From an uncultured Acetobacteraceae bacterium (lineage in GTDB: Bacteria > Pseudomonadota > Alphaproteobacteria > Acetobacterales > Acetobacteraceae), in assembly GCA_903895595.1 (NCBI GenBank), contig CAITUP010000045.1, positions 1 through 64,000 of the forward strand: a stretch of DNA of 64,000 nucleotides, given 5' to 3'. The notes under the pieces are model-generated. The model did no database searches. It had not been told where the DNA came from and saw nothing but the letters and a program-made list of their open reading frames with translations. Shown one piece after another: positions 53,115 through 60,522 of the stretch (position 1 is its first letter; each line of letters begins with the position of its first letter). A program made the position numbers and the translations under genes.

Positions 53115-53510
53115 ATGTCCAAACCCATCCACACCATGATCCGCGTCATGGATGAAGCCAAATCGGTGGATTTCTACAGCCGCGCCTTCGGGATGCGCGT
53201 GGCGGACCGCTACGATTTCGACGGCTTCACCCTGGTCTATCTGGTGTCCGAGGAAAGCCCGTTCGAGCTCGAACTCACCGTCAACCACGGCCGCACCGAA
53301 CCCTATGCGATGGGCGACGCCTACGGCCATATCGCCTACGCCGTCGACAACCTCGAGTCCGAACACGCTCGGTTTCGGAAAGAGGACCTGTCGCCACTGC
53401 CGATCAAGGAATTCCATCGCGACGGCGCCTTGATGGCCAAATTCTTCTTCGTGCAGGACCCCGACGGCTATCGCATCGAAGTGCTGCAGCGGCACGGGCG
53501 CTATCGCTGA
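53115..53510 (+). CDS. gloA: Lactoylglutathione lyase (glyoxalase I)
   Basis: 131 residues, the usual bacterial length. Metal ligands fall where expected: His in PIHTMIRVMD, Glu in FELELTVNHG, His in YGHIAYAVDN and Glu in YRIEVLQRHG. SVDFYSRAFGMRVADRYDF is the family N-terminal helix-strand. It turns the hemithioacetal of methylglyoxal and glutathione into S-lactoylglutathione. It stands alone, after the intron-like relic. Confidence 0.92.
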   Translation: MSKPIHTMIRVMDEAKSVDFYSRAFGMRVADRYDFDGFTLVYLVSEESPFELELTVNHGRTEPYAMGDAYGHIAYAVDNLESEHARFRKEDLSPLPIKEFHRDGALMAKFFFVQDPDGYRIEVLQRHGRYR

Positions 53511-53546
53511 CCGCCCGTTACATCGGCGCGCGATGGTGTCCTCTGC

Positions 53547-53726
53547 CTACGTTCGTGGCTGCTGCCGAAACGCGAGCACGGAATGCGCCGCATCGGACAG
53601 CCACCGCAGCGCGGCGTGCCATTGTTCCTGAAGCGCCAGGGCGATCTCGGTGACGATCAAGCGGTTGCCCTCGATGGTCAGTTCCATCGCGTCGGCGCAA
53701 TCGTCCCAAAAGCTGCGTTCGTGCAT
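53547..53726 (-). CDS. Unknown 59-residue protein, tandem paralogue B
   Basis: Starts MHERSFWDDCADAMELTIEG and continues NRLIVTEIALALQEQWHAAL, RWLSDAAHSVLAFRQQPRT. It aligns end to end without gaps with the 59-residue product of 53839-54018: shared features are W7, the I-E-G-[ND]-R-L-I core, E-I-x-x-A-L, W-H-A-x-L and W-L. Both products are exactly 59 residues, and the upstream bases are also alike, so the duplication included the leader. The N-terminal half is probably helical and amphipathic; no membrane segment. No known family recognised. Confidence 0.65.
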   Translation of the reverse strand: MHERSFWDDCADAMELTIEGNRLIVTEIALALQEQWHAALRWLSDAAHSVLAFRQQPRT

Positions 53727-53838
53727 GGAGGCGGCCCTTTCCGTAACGGTGAAGGACGTCTCTCCCTATGTTGCAGCGCAGCGTAAACCCGGTCCGGCGA
53801 CCGCTTCAAGGAAAATCGCCGGGTCCAGGATACGAATG

Positions 53839-54018
53839 TCAGACGGGCGGAAGATGCCGAGCGGCAGCAGTCGCGGCAGCGGTGACGGCGAGCCAGTGGA
53901 GAACGGCATGCCAAGCCTTGGTCAGAGCGGCACCGATTTCGCGCGCGATCAGGCGATCGCCCTCGATACGCGCTTCGATGGCAGCAGCGGTCGCGGCCCA
54001 GTGAGTGTCGGTTTGCAT
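53839..54018 (-). CDS. Unknown 59-residue protein, tandem paralogue A
   Basis: Starts MQTDTHWAATAAAIEARIEG and continues DRLIAREIGAALTKAWHAVL, HWLAVTAAATAAARHLPPV. Its leader shares a near-identical block with paralogue B: TGCTGCAAC, CGTCCTTC, CGGAAAGG and CCGCC just before the ATG. The ribosome site is the weak GGAAAGG about 10 bases upstream. Ala/Arg-rich tail. It lies 120 bases upstream of paralogue B on the same strand. Function unknown. Confidence 0.65.
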   Translation of the reverse strand: MQTDTHWAATAAAIEARIEGDRLIAREIGAALTKAWHAVLHWLAVTAAATAAARHLPPV

Positions 54019-54117
54019 GGTGGCGGTCCTTTCCGGTGAGTTCGGGGAAGGACGCTTCCTCAGTCATGTTGCGTTGCAGCATACCGATCCCGCGGGGCCG
54101 CGGCCAATGCGAATCCG

Positions 54118-55320
54118 TCAGTGCAGACCCTCGCAGAACGTTTGTATACGTGTGAGTCCCTCGACCAGTTCGCCGTCCTCGGTCGCGGTGCTGATCCGCA
54201 GGAACGGGCTCATGTGGTAGGCGGCGCCGTGCACGGTGGCGACGTAATGCTCCTCCAGCAGGGCCAAGCACACGTCTTCGTCGTTCTTCAGCAGCCGCCC
54301 GCCGGAGGTCGTCTTGCCCAAACAGCCCGCGACATTTGGAAAAACGTAGAACGCGCCCTCGGGCGAGTGGCAGGAGATTCCCTTGGCGTCGTTCAGCATC
54401 TTCACCGCGATGTCGCGGCGCCGCTGATAGGCGACCGACTGCGCGCGCGCGCCATCCTGCGGCCCGTTCAGCGCGGCGACGGCGGCGGCCATGCCGACGG
54501 TGGAGATGCCCGCCGTGGCCTGCCCCTGCATGTTGACCATCGCCTTGATCAGGTTCTTCGGCCCGCCGGCGAAGCCGATGCGCCAGCCGGTCATCGCGTA
54601 AGTCTTCGACACGCCGGAGCATGTCAGAGTCCGGTCCTTCAGGTCCGGCGCCACCTGGGCGATCGTCGCGTGCTCGACACCCGAGAAGATCAGATGTTCG
54701 TACATATCGTCGCAGAGGATCCAGACATGCGGGTGTTTGCGCATGACGGCGGCGATCGCCTCCATATCCTCCCGCGTGCAGACGGCGCCCGTCGGGTTGT
54801 TGGGGCTGTTCAGCACCAGCCATTTCGTCCGCGGCGTGATGGCGGCGTCGATGTCCTCGGCGCGCGGGCGAAAGCCGTTGTTCTGCGGGCAATTGACCAA
54901 TACCGGCTTGCCTTCGCACAGCTGCGTCATCTGCGCGTAGGCGATCCAGGACGGCACAGGGATGACGACTTCATCGCCCGGATCGACCGTCGCCATGATG
55001 GCATTGAACAGCACCTGCTTGCCGCCATTGCCCACGCAGATTTCATCCATCGCGTAGTCGATGCCGGAGTCGCGCTTGAATTTTTCCTGAATCGCCTTCT
55101 TGAACGCGACCGTGCCGTCCTGCGGCGGATATTTCGTATCCCCCTTCAAGGCAGCCTGATGCGCGGCCTCGATGGCGTGCGGCGGGGAATCGAAATTCGG
55201 CTCCCCGGTCGTGAGCGTGATCACCGGCTTGCCGGCGGCACGCAGCTCGCGTGCTTTGATGGTCATCGCGACGGACGCAGCGACCTCGACCAGACTGAGG
55301 CGATGGGAGAAACCGGGCAT
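54118..55320 (-). CDS. Class I pyridoxal-phosphate aminotransferase (aspartate aminotransferase-like)
   Basis: 400 residues. The cofactor Lys is in TCSGVSKTYAMTGWRIGFAG, the Asn/Asp contacts in VLNSPNNPTGAVCTREDM and ILCDDMYEHLIF, and the substrate Arg in the C-terminal MSPFLRISTATED. This matches the subgroup I-gamma (Rhizobium/Thermus AspC-like). It transfers amino groups between aspartate or related acids and 2-oxoglutarate. It is upstream of the two small paralogues on the same strand with a 99-base gap. Confidence 0.92.
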   Translation of the reverse strand: MPGFSHRLSLVEVAASVAMTIKARELRAAGKPVITLTTGEPNFDSPPHAIEAAHQAALKGDTKYPPQDGTVAFKKAIQEKFKRDSGIDYAMDEICVGNGGKQVLFNAIMATVDPGDEVVIPVPSWIAYAQMTQLCEGKPVLVNCPQNNGFRPRAEDIDAAITPRTKWLVLNSPNNPTGAVCTREDMEAIAAVMRKHPHVWILCDDMYEHLIFSGVEHATIAQVAPDLKDRTLTCSGVSKTYAMTGWRIGFAGGPKNLIKAMVNMQGQATAGISTVGMAAAVAALNGPQDGARAQSVAYQRRRDIAVKMLNDAKGISCHSPEGAFYVFPNVAGCLGKTTSGGRLLKNDEDVCLALLEEHYVATVHGAAYHMSPFLRISTATEDGELVEGLTRIQTFCEGLH

Positions 55321-55469
55321 TCATTCAGTCCCTAACGGAAAATGGATGAATGCGAGGGATGTCATGGTCCTGTCAACGGCTGGCGCGAATCCCACGTGCG
55401 GACGCCGGCCCGCGTGCGAGGTGCGCGCGACCGGTAAGACGGCGATGACGGGGTGGGTGCCGAACGGCA

Positions 55470-56219
55470 TCAGCTGGGCACAATGGCGGGCGTTTCGCCG
55501 ATCAGACACCCGAGCGCTCGGCGCACGGTTGCTGGGCGCAGGTCGCGCCAATCGATGTGCCAGGTATCCGAACGCCTGTCGCGTTCGCGCTGGAAGGTTT
55601 CTTCCCGCCGCGCGCGCACTTGGTAGAGGCGGCCGAGGCTGCCGCCGTAGCGCCGCAGGGTCTTTTCCACCCGATTCCAGAAATCGCCATCGCAGAGACC
55701 GGGGGCGATGCCGAGGTCCATACAGATATAGGCGATGGTCCGGCCGACTGGGCGGCGGCGCACCTCGGCCGCGAGTTCTTCCGGTGTGGGCAGGCGGGAC
55801 GCATCGGGATCGCCAGGGTCCAGCAGCGCGGGATCGGGACGGCGTGGATGGAGGGGCGCGGAACGCAGCCGGGGGGCCGCCCCTGCCGGAGGACGGTGGT
55901 GGGGTTGCAGTGCGACGCACGGAGGCCAAGCAAACCGCAGATTACAGCCCCTGGCCGCGCGGGCGAACAGATAATCGCGCAGAGCGAGCGCCCTGAGCAT
56001 GCCGCGCTGCATCCGCTGCAGGATGGTGGGGAGATCGCCGGTGCCAAAAACGGCGGCAGCGGTGGCGAATTCCGGGGCGGCGGCGCTTGTGGCGGCGGTC
56101 GCGGCGAAATGGCGGGCGTGCGCGATGAGGACGGCGAGCACATGAAGAACAGCCCCGATACGCCCCGGGATGGGGCGCGGTTTTGTGGCGGCCGGGGTGG
56201 TTGGGGCTGCTCGGGTCAT
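55470..56219 (-). CDS. Unknown Ala/Arg/Pro-rich protein
   Basis: 249 residues from the ATG at 56219. The N-terminal half is Ala-rich and includes IGAVLHVLAVLIAHARHFAA, which could be a weak membrane helix. The middle reads ALALRDYLFARAARGCNLRF, and the C-terminal half contains VGRTIAYICMDLGIAPGLCD and WNRVEKTLRRYGGSLGRLYQ, a compact helical region, then TWHIDWRDLRPATVRRALGC. Similar unnamed proteins are, I believe, common in Acetobacteraceae, but I cannot name the family. Its upstream flank carries the REP-like repeat that marks the island edge. Confidence 0.6.
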   Translation of the reverse strand: MTRAAPTTPAATKPRPIPGRIGAVLHVLAVLIAHARHFAATAATSAAAPEFATAAAVFGTGDLPTILQRMQRGMLRALALRDYLFARAARGCNLRFAWPPCVALQPHHRPPAGAAPRLRSAPLHPRRPDPALLDPGDPDASRLPTPEELAAEVRRRPVGRTIAYICMDLGIAPGLCDGDFWNRVEKTLRRYGGSLGRLYQVRARREETFQRERDRRSDTWHIDWRDLRPATVRRALGCLIGETPAIVPS

Positions 56220-56654
56220 GGGATGGTGGTAGCGGGTTTGGAGGAACAAAGCAAGAAACTTATGATTAGTTTCCCAGTACGTGGGTATGCAAGGCGGGAT
56301 TGGACACGGATATAAGGACCGATCCGCCGCGGGCGGTGCCCGACCCGGGCGGACCATGACCGAAAAAGTGATCGCCGCGCCCCGCTCGATTCGGTTATTT
56401 GGCAAACGGTCGCAGACGCAGGGTGATCGCATATGGCGGATTTCAGCCCTTCCATCATGGTCGGGTCACGCCCAACCATGACGGAATTACGCTAAACGTG
56501 CGGCCCCCTGGTCATGAGCGATCACCCAGTCCGCGGACGGCCCGACCGTCGCGGCTCAGATGGCGATGCTGACGGTGGCCGCAGCGCGCAAGGGGCGGCC
56601 GATGAAGGTCGGTTTTGCGTTGAACCCGACATGCCCCGCGGATAGGATGTTTCC
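56220..56654. other. Gap at the edge of the accessory island
   Basis: Apart from the REP-like repeat at 56421-56479 no gene is convincing. A plus-strand stretch near 56560-56640 reads like a broken peptide (GRPMKVGFALNPTCPAD) and may be a gene remnant. Gene content changes sharply beyond this gap. Confidence 0.4.
56421..56479. repeat. REP-like repeat, inverted relative to copy 1
   Basis: GATCGCATATGGCGGATTTC (from 56425) leads into the palindrome ATGGTCGGG (56457-56465)/CCCAACCAT (56471-56479), with one arm mismatch. Read on the minus strand it matches 72-132 over about 60 bases with few differences. Confidence 0.6.
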
Positions 56655-56900
56655 ATGACCCCCGACAGCGGCCTTGAACTCGCCATCCCTCCCTCTTTGG
56701 CTGCCCGCATTCAAACGGCGGCCGAGGAAGAACACCGATCGGCGATCGACATTCTTCGGGACGCGATGGACCGGTATCTCGCGGCGCGAGATCGTCGCGA
56801 AGTGCTCCGCACGGAAGAACTCAGCGCGGCGGACATGGATTCCATCCTGGCTGGGACGATGGATACTCAATACGATTATCTGAACGCCGAACTCGAATAG
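56655..56900 (+). CDS. Ribbon-helix-helix-type antitoxin
   Basis: 81 residues. The N-terminal LELAIPPSLAARIQTAAEEE with RSAIDILRDAMDRYLAARDR fits a CopG/ParD-type RHH DNA-binding domain. The acidic C-terminus (AADMDSILAGTMDTQYDYLN) is what would wrap a toxin. The PemK-like gene starts 6 bases after its stop. The pair is presumably self-repressed. Confidence 0.75.
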   Translation: MTPDSGLELAIPPSLAARIQTAAEEEHRSAIDILRDAMDRYLAARDRREVLRTEELSAADMDSILAGTMDTQYDYLNAELE

Positions 56901-56906
56901 CGCGGC

Positions 56907-57335
56907 GTGGCTGTCCCGGTCCCCGTGCGTGGGTTGGTGATCTCCTACGCCTATCTTTGGGAAACCGAACATCGTCGGGGACGGGAAGACGGCCTCAAAG
57001 ACCGGCCTTGCGTCGTTGTCCTGGCAGTCGAGACGGTCGGCGGCAAGCAACGCGTCACGGTGGCCCCGATCACGCACACCGAGCCGGGCAACGCCAGCGA
57101 CGGCATCGAAGTACCGCTATCGACGAAACGGCGCCTCGGGCTGGATGAAGCGCGCTCCTGGATCGTGGTGAGTGAGGTGAACCGTTTTGCCTGGCCGGGC
57201 CCGGATCTACGTCCGATCGGACCCGAGCGCTTCGATTACGGCGTATTGCCGCCGGTATTTTTCAAACAGATGCTCCGTCGTATGGCCGATTATCTGGCGG
57301 TGAAGCGGGTGTCGGTGGTTCCCAGGAGTGCGTGA
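56907..57335 (+). CDS. PemK-like growth-inhibitor toxin
   Basis: 142 residues from a GTG at 56907. [69 protein letters not shown] and [20 protein letters not shown] match a PemK-like family in alphaproteobacteria, related to MazF-type mRNA endonucleases. The RHH protein just upstream is the likely antitoxin. Its 3' end overlaps a truncated resolvase frame, marking a recombination junction. Confidence 0.75.
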   Translation: MAVPVPVRGLVISYAYLWETEHRRGREDGLKDRPCVVVLAVETVGGKQRVTVAPITHTEPGNASDGIEVPLSTKRRLGLDEARSWIVVSEVNRFAWPGPDLRPIGPERFDYGVLPPVFFKQMLRRMADYLAVKRVSVVPRSA

Positions 57336-57631
57336 TGGAACATCGCGTGTCCTTCGGCGACACATGGGCGGACACGACCACGGCGCGCGGGCGGTTGATG
57401 CTCACAGTCCTCGGCGGGTTGGCGGAGTTCGACCGAGAGTTGATTCGCGCCCGGACGGGCGAAGGCCGCGCCCATGCCAAGGCGCGAGGGAAGAATCTTG
57501 GCCGACCGTTCAAGCTGACGGCGCACCAGAGGCAGGAGGCGCTTGCATGGCGCGAGGGTGGGGAGTTGTCGAGCGAGATCGCGCGGAGCTACAACGTCAG
57601 CAGCAGCACGATTTCACGGCTTCGGTTTTAG
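57335..57631 (+). pseudogene. C-terminal stub of a serine recombinase/resolvase
   Basis: 98 residues that match only the C-terminal part of Tn3-type resolvases: GDTWADTTTARGRLMLTVLG, LAEFDRELIRARTGEGRAHA, KARGKNLGRPFKLTAHQRQE and the final helix-turn-helix SSEIARSYNVSSSTISRLRF. The N-terminal catalytic domain with the active Ser (about 85-90 residues) is missing, so it cannot recombine DNA. It begins at the PemK stop, pointing to a deletion or insertion at that point. Confidence 0.8.
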
Positions 57632-57664
57632 AGTGGGAATCGGAGCATTATCCTAGGCCGCAGC

Positions 57665-58714
57665 ATGGCAAAATCGAACCCCCGACCAGAAGAATTAGCC
57701 CTGATCCATCGGGACAACTTCCGTTGGCTTACTGGACTCGGACACGACTTTGCTACTGTGGCAGAGGCGGAACTCTATCGGCTGCTGATGCTCATGGAAC
57801 ACCGGCCAATCCTGCAAGCGTTGGCGAATGAAGAGGTCAAAGCTCCCATCGCCGGTCACCACGCTCTGCCGGCAGAGATTGCTTGTTCCATAATAATCAC
57901 CTTCAGGACGAGAGCGTATGCCGAAGGCGAGGTTGTAAGTGTAGGCCCACGCACGGCTGGAGACCGAAAACCCGTTCCGTTGAACATATGGCTCCGCGTG
58001 CCGGACGTGCAACGCGGGCAGTTTTTCACGTTCGTCGTGAACCTTGGCCTAATTCATGTCCGATCAGCGCCTCTCCCCAATGGAAGCCACACAGTTTACA
58101 CGCATCGGATCAAGGTGCCGAAAACACAAGGAAACCTGATCTATACAGGGGTGACCCGTCAAGGTTGGCAAAAGCGCTGGACCCAGCATCTTCGAGATAC
58201 CCGCGCGGGATCGATGCACCTCTTTCATCAGGCGCTTCGGGCGCATCCAAACGCTGAATATATTCATCGGGCCGTTGCAGCCGGGCTATCCGAAGCCGTC
58301 GCCATGCAGATCGAGGAGATGTGGGCGGACCATACCCTTCGTCCCAAGGGGTTAAACATGATCCCCGGCGGCTATGCGGGCATCCGCTACTTGCACAAGA
58401 TCGGTGCACTGGCCCCTCGGCAGAAGATCGATGTCGATCAGCGCGAAGAAATACTCGCCGAATTCATCCTCCGGAAGACGCAGGAAGGGCGCCCCAACCC
58501 GTTGATGGCGTCCCTATGGCGGGACGATAGCTTTGCCGAGCGCGTGATTTGTGGCCCAGAAGGCAGGCTCAAGCCAGGCCAGATTTCGGACGCTAGGTTG
58601 CTCGCATCCTTCGGCAAAAATGCATCTGAGATCGCGGAGAGGATTGGTGCAAAAAATTACCTTCAAGTGGAAAGGCTGCTTAGCGGGCGGACTTACTCGC
58701 GGGTAAAAACATAA
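57665..58714 (+). CDS. GIY-YIG nuclease-domain protein
   Basis: 349 residues. A GIY-YIG-like core runs from about 143 to 237: VYTHRI and LIYTGVT (Y145, Y160) form the tyrosine pair; R171 and H175 follow in KRWTQHL; E217/E218 sits in MQIEEMWADHTLRPKGLNMI, ending in PGG as in homing-type GIY-YIG enzymes. The N-terminal 140 residues are unrecognised, and the C-terminal 80 include a helix-turn-helix-like stretch (FGKNASEIAERIGAKNYLQV). It could be a homing or restriction-type endonuclease. It lies between the resolvase stub and an AT-rich gene. Confidence 0.65.
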   Translation: MAKSNPRPEELALIHRDNFRWLTGLGHDFATVAEAELYRLLMLMEHRPILQALANEEVKAPIAGHHALPAEIACSIIITFRTRAYAEGEVVSVGPRTAGDRKPVPLNIWLRVPDVQRGQFFTFVVNLGLIHVRSAPLPNGSHTVYTHRIKVPKTQGNLIYTGVTRQGWQKRWTQHLRDTRAGSMHLFHQALRAHPNAEYIHRAVAAGLSEAVAMQIEEMWADHTLRPKGLNMIPGGYAGIRYLHKIGALAPRQKIDVDQREEILAEFILRKTQEGRPNPLMASLWRDDSFAERVICGPEGRLKPGQISDARLLASFGKNASEIAERIGAKNYLQVERLLSGRTYSRVKT

Positions 58715-58971
58715 CGATGCCCATGCCTAGGAGTGCAGCGTGAATATGGGGCCAAATCCCAAGCTCATCCACCATCAGATCAAGTAGGCGGCTAGGTGGA
58801 CGCCACGCGGGCGAGCCTATGACATTACCCTTTGGTCGCGCAGCTATGATTTTGCCCCCGCCTTGACCGTAGCCGCAGAGTGTGCCATAGAATACAGTGT
58901 TAATGCGGAATTGCCGAAAGCACTTCCGCAGCGAAGGAATTCGCGACAACCTGTTGCAAGCGGAGTTGAAA

Positions 58972-59601
58972 ATGTCTACCATACCCCAATACTCGTCGCT
59001 TTTTTCCTGCCTCTATGATGAAGCCAACCCTGTTGGTTCGTTAGGGCGCGGCACTCACTATTCCGTGTTTCGAAGCGTCGAGTGGCTAGACGTGATACGG
59101 CAGCCACTAACGAAACCTCAGGTGCATGACTTCGCCGTCATATGGGATGAAGATCATGATACACGAGTCATTGATGTAATAGAACAAATTTATATGGCGG
59201 GTCTGTTGTCGCCCATTCAGTTTGTGGGTGAGCGTAAAGGCATGCTACATGTAATTGTAGCATCAAGATTCTATTATATCGGCTCCCCGTCGGATACTGA
59301 GGAATACCGAAGGGGAATTGCCACGATAGCACAGGGTCTCGAGGACCCTTGGTCGCTTGATCTTGGCATGTTCGACCGTAGTGACCCTGAGACTATGCAC
59401 CAATGTGACTACCAAGGCATAATCGCTGCCGAAAAGCGGCGGGTAGATATCTATTTACGTAACATAGACTCGCTCTGGAGATTGGGGACAAGGGAGTTCG
59501 TGAGGCAGCGTCGGGGGTGGGAGGAATGGCAGGGTACGCCCCCTCTTCCCCCGCCTCCCCCCCTCCCTTCGCCCAGCTCGGTTGCTAAGCCCCCCCCTTA
59601 G
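58972..59601 (+). CDS. Unknown AT-rich gene with a Pro-rich tail
   Basis: 209 residues from the ATG at 58972; an earlier in-frame ATG at 58897 is possible. Base composition is visibly more AT-rich than the neighbours, a sign of transfer. The body (VHDFAVIWDEDHDTRVIDVI, MLHVIVASRFYYIGSPSDTE) looks globular alpha/beta; the last 25 residues are nearly all Pro and Ser. The stop lies within a strong hairpin. The 257 bases before it hold no clear gene. No family recognised. Confidence 0.5.
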   Translation: MSTIPQYSSLFSCLYDEANPVGSLGRGTHYSVFRSVEWLDVIRQPLTKPQVHDFAVIWDEDHDTRVIDVIEQIYMAGLLSPIQFVGERKGMLHVIVASRFYYIGSPSDTEEYRRGIATIAQGLEDPWSLDLGMFDRSDPETMHQCDYQGIIAAEKRRVDIYLRNIDSLWRLGTREFVRQRRGWEEWQGTPPLPPPPPLPSPSSVAKPPP

Positions 59602-59621
59602 CCAAGGCTGACTAAGGGGGG
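59592..59621. terminator. Strong hairpin at the end of the AT-rich gene
   Basis: CCCCCCTTAG (59592-59601) and CTAAGGGGGG (59612-59621) pair perfectly around a 10-base loop. It overlaps the stop codon. No T-run follows, so it may be a recombination or replication structure as well as a terminator. Confidence 0.55.
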
Positions 59622-59859
59622 CCTAGTCATGTGCATCAGGCCCTTTCAATTCAACGCGCACCTGAAAGAGCACAGGTTAACAGAAAGCCCCTTCTGCGGC
59701 ACCGATTTGTAAACACCCGATAGAAATGTCACGCCCGTCCCCAATACACATCACACTATGTCAGTCTGCCGTCGGCGCAATCGGAGTGGTGTGCGATCAC
59801 GGTGATCCAGTTGAGCGGTCGCGCTAAGCCCGTGTGACGTCGCCAGAGCCGGCCGCCCG

Positions 59860-60218
59860 ATGCCTCGAACCGTGCAAACCTTGGGCACCGTCCTGGACGC
59901 CGAAATCGCCGCCCGGCCGAAGGATAGGCAGGCGGCTTTCCGGCGCCTCGTGGCGCGTATCGAGGCCGTGGGTCCCGAGCAGGTCGGCCATCCTCACCTG
60001 AAGCATCACCGCGGCAAGCTCTGGGAGATGCGGTTCAGCGGGCAAACCGGCATCGCTCGGGCGATTTACGTCACCGCCGTCGGCCAGAGGGTTGTCGTGG
60101 GCATGCTTTCGTCGAAAAGAGCCAAACGACGCCCAAGGCCGCCCTGGACCTGGCAGAACGGCGAGCAAAGGAGATCGAACCACGACCAGCCTCGCGAAAC
60201 GCCGGCGAACGCTGCTGA
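59860..60218 (+). pseudogene. Frameshifted RelE/HigB-like (phage Gp49-type) toxin
   Basis: From the ATG at 59860 the product reads LKHHRGKLWEMRFSGQTGIA, RAIYVTAVGQRVVV, typical of Gp49/HigB toxins. At 60100-60101 the frame is wrong: the expected C-terminus (HAFVEKSQTTPKAALDLAER, RAKEIE) is found in another frame, ending at 60216-60218. If read straight, the frame stays open into the terminase gene, which could mislead gene callers into a fused 672-residue protein. A plus-strand fragment following it (TSLAKRRRTLLTDPEVLAHA) looks like the start of a missing antitoxin. Confidence 0.7.
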
Positions 60219-60522
60219 CCGATCCCGAGGTCCTGGCGCACGCCTTACCGGGAAAAGGTTCAATCGTAGCGCTATAGCGCTGAACATAAGAAAAATAGCT
60301 TGCCCAAACACCCCAATTTACGCCATAGTTCCTATCACAATCCGTGAATTACACTCACATAGCGGTTGTCATAGCAGCGGCCATTGTTTCCGGCTCTCGC
60401 GGTTTCGCCTGTATCGCCGGCATGACGGGGCGGCACCGCAACGCTTAAGGCCAACGGCCGCCGATCCAACCCACCCCAACCCCCTCCCGGACCCCATCGA
60501 ACACCAACACACCCCCACCCAC
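60219..60522. other. AT-rich gap between the toxin relic and the terminase
   Basis: It contains a perfect 14-base palindrome at 60268-60281, then an AT-rich stretch (60283-60365) with a weak promoter-like pair TTGCCC and CATAGT, 18 bases apart, near 60300-60330. The stretch could be a phage operator-promoter. No gene is evident. Confidence 0.4.
60268..60281. promoter_or_regulatory. Perfect 14-base palindrome
   Basis: AGCGCTATAGCGCT reads the same on both strands. It lies at the start of the AT-rich gap before the terminase, where a phage or antitoxin repressor would bind. Confidence 0.4.

Noticed and set aside
53727-53790. Leader blocks of the small paralogues as PhaR/phasin-type control sites
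   Set aside because: TGC-rich blocks resemble reported PhaR sites only loosely, and the small proteins are not recognisable phasins.
58680-58982. 100-residue minus-strand ORF (MVDIFNSACNRLSRIPSLRK)
   Set aside because: It lies across the gap and both flanking genes in antisense, with no ribosome site or motif. Left out, though the gap is otherwise empty.
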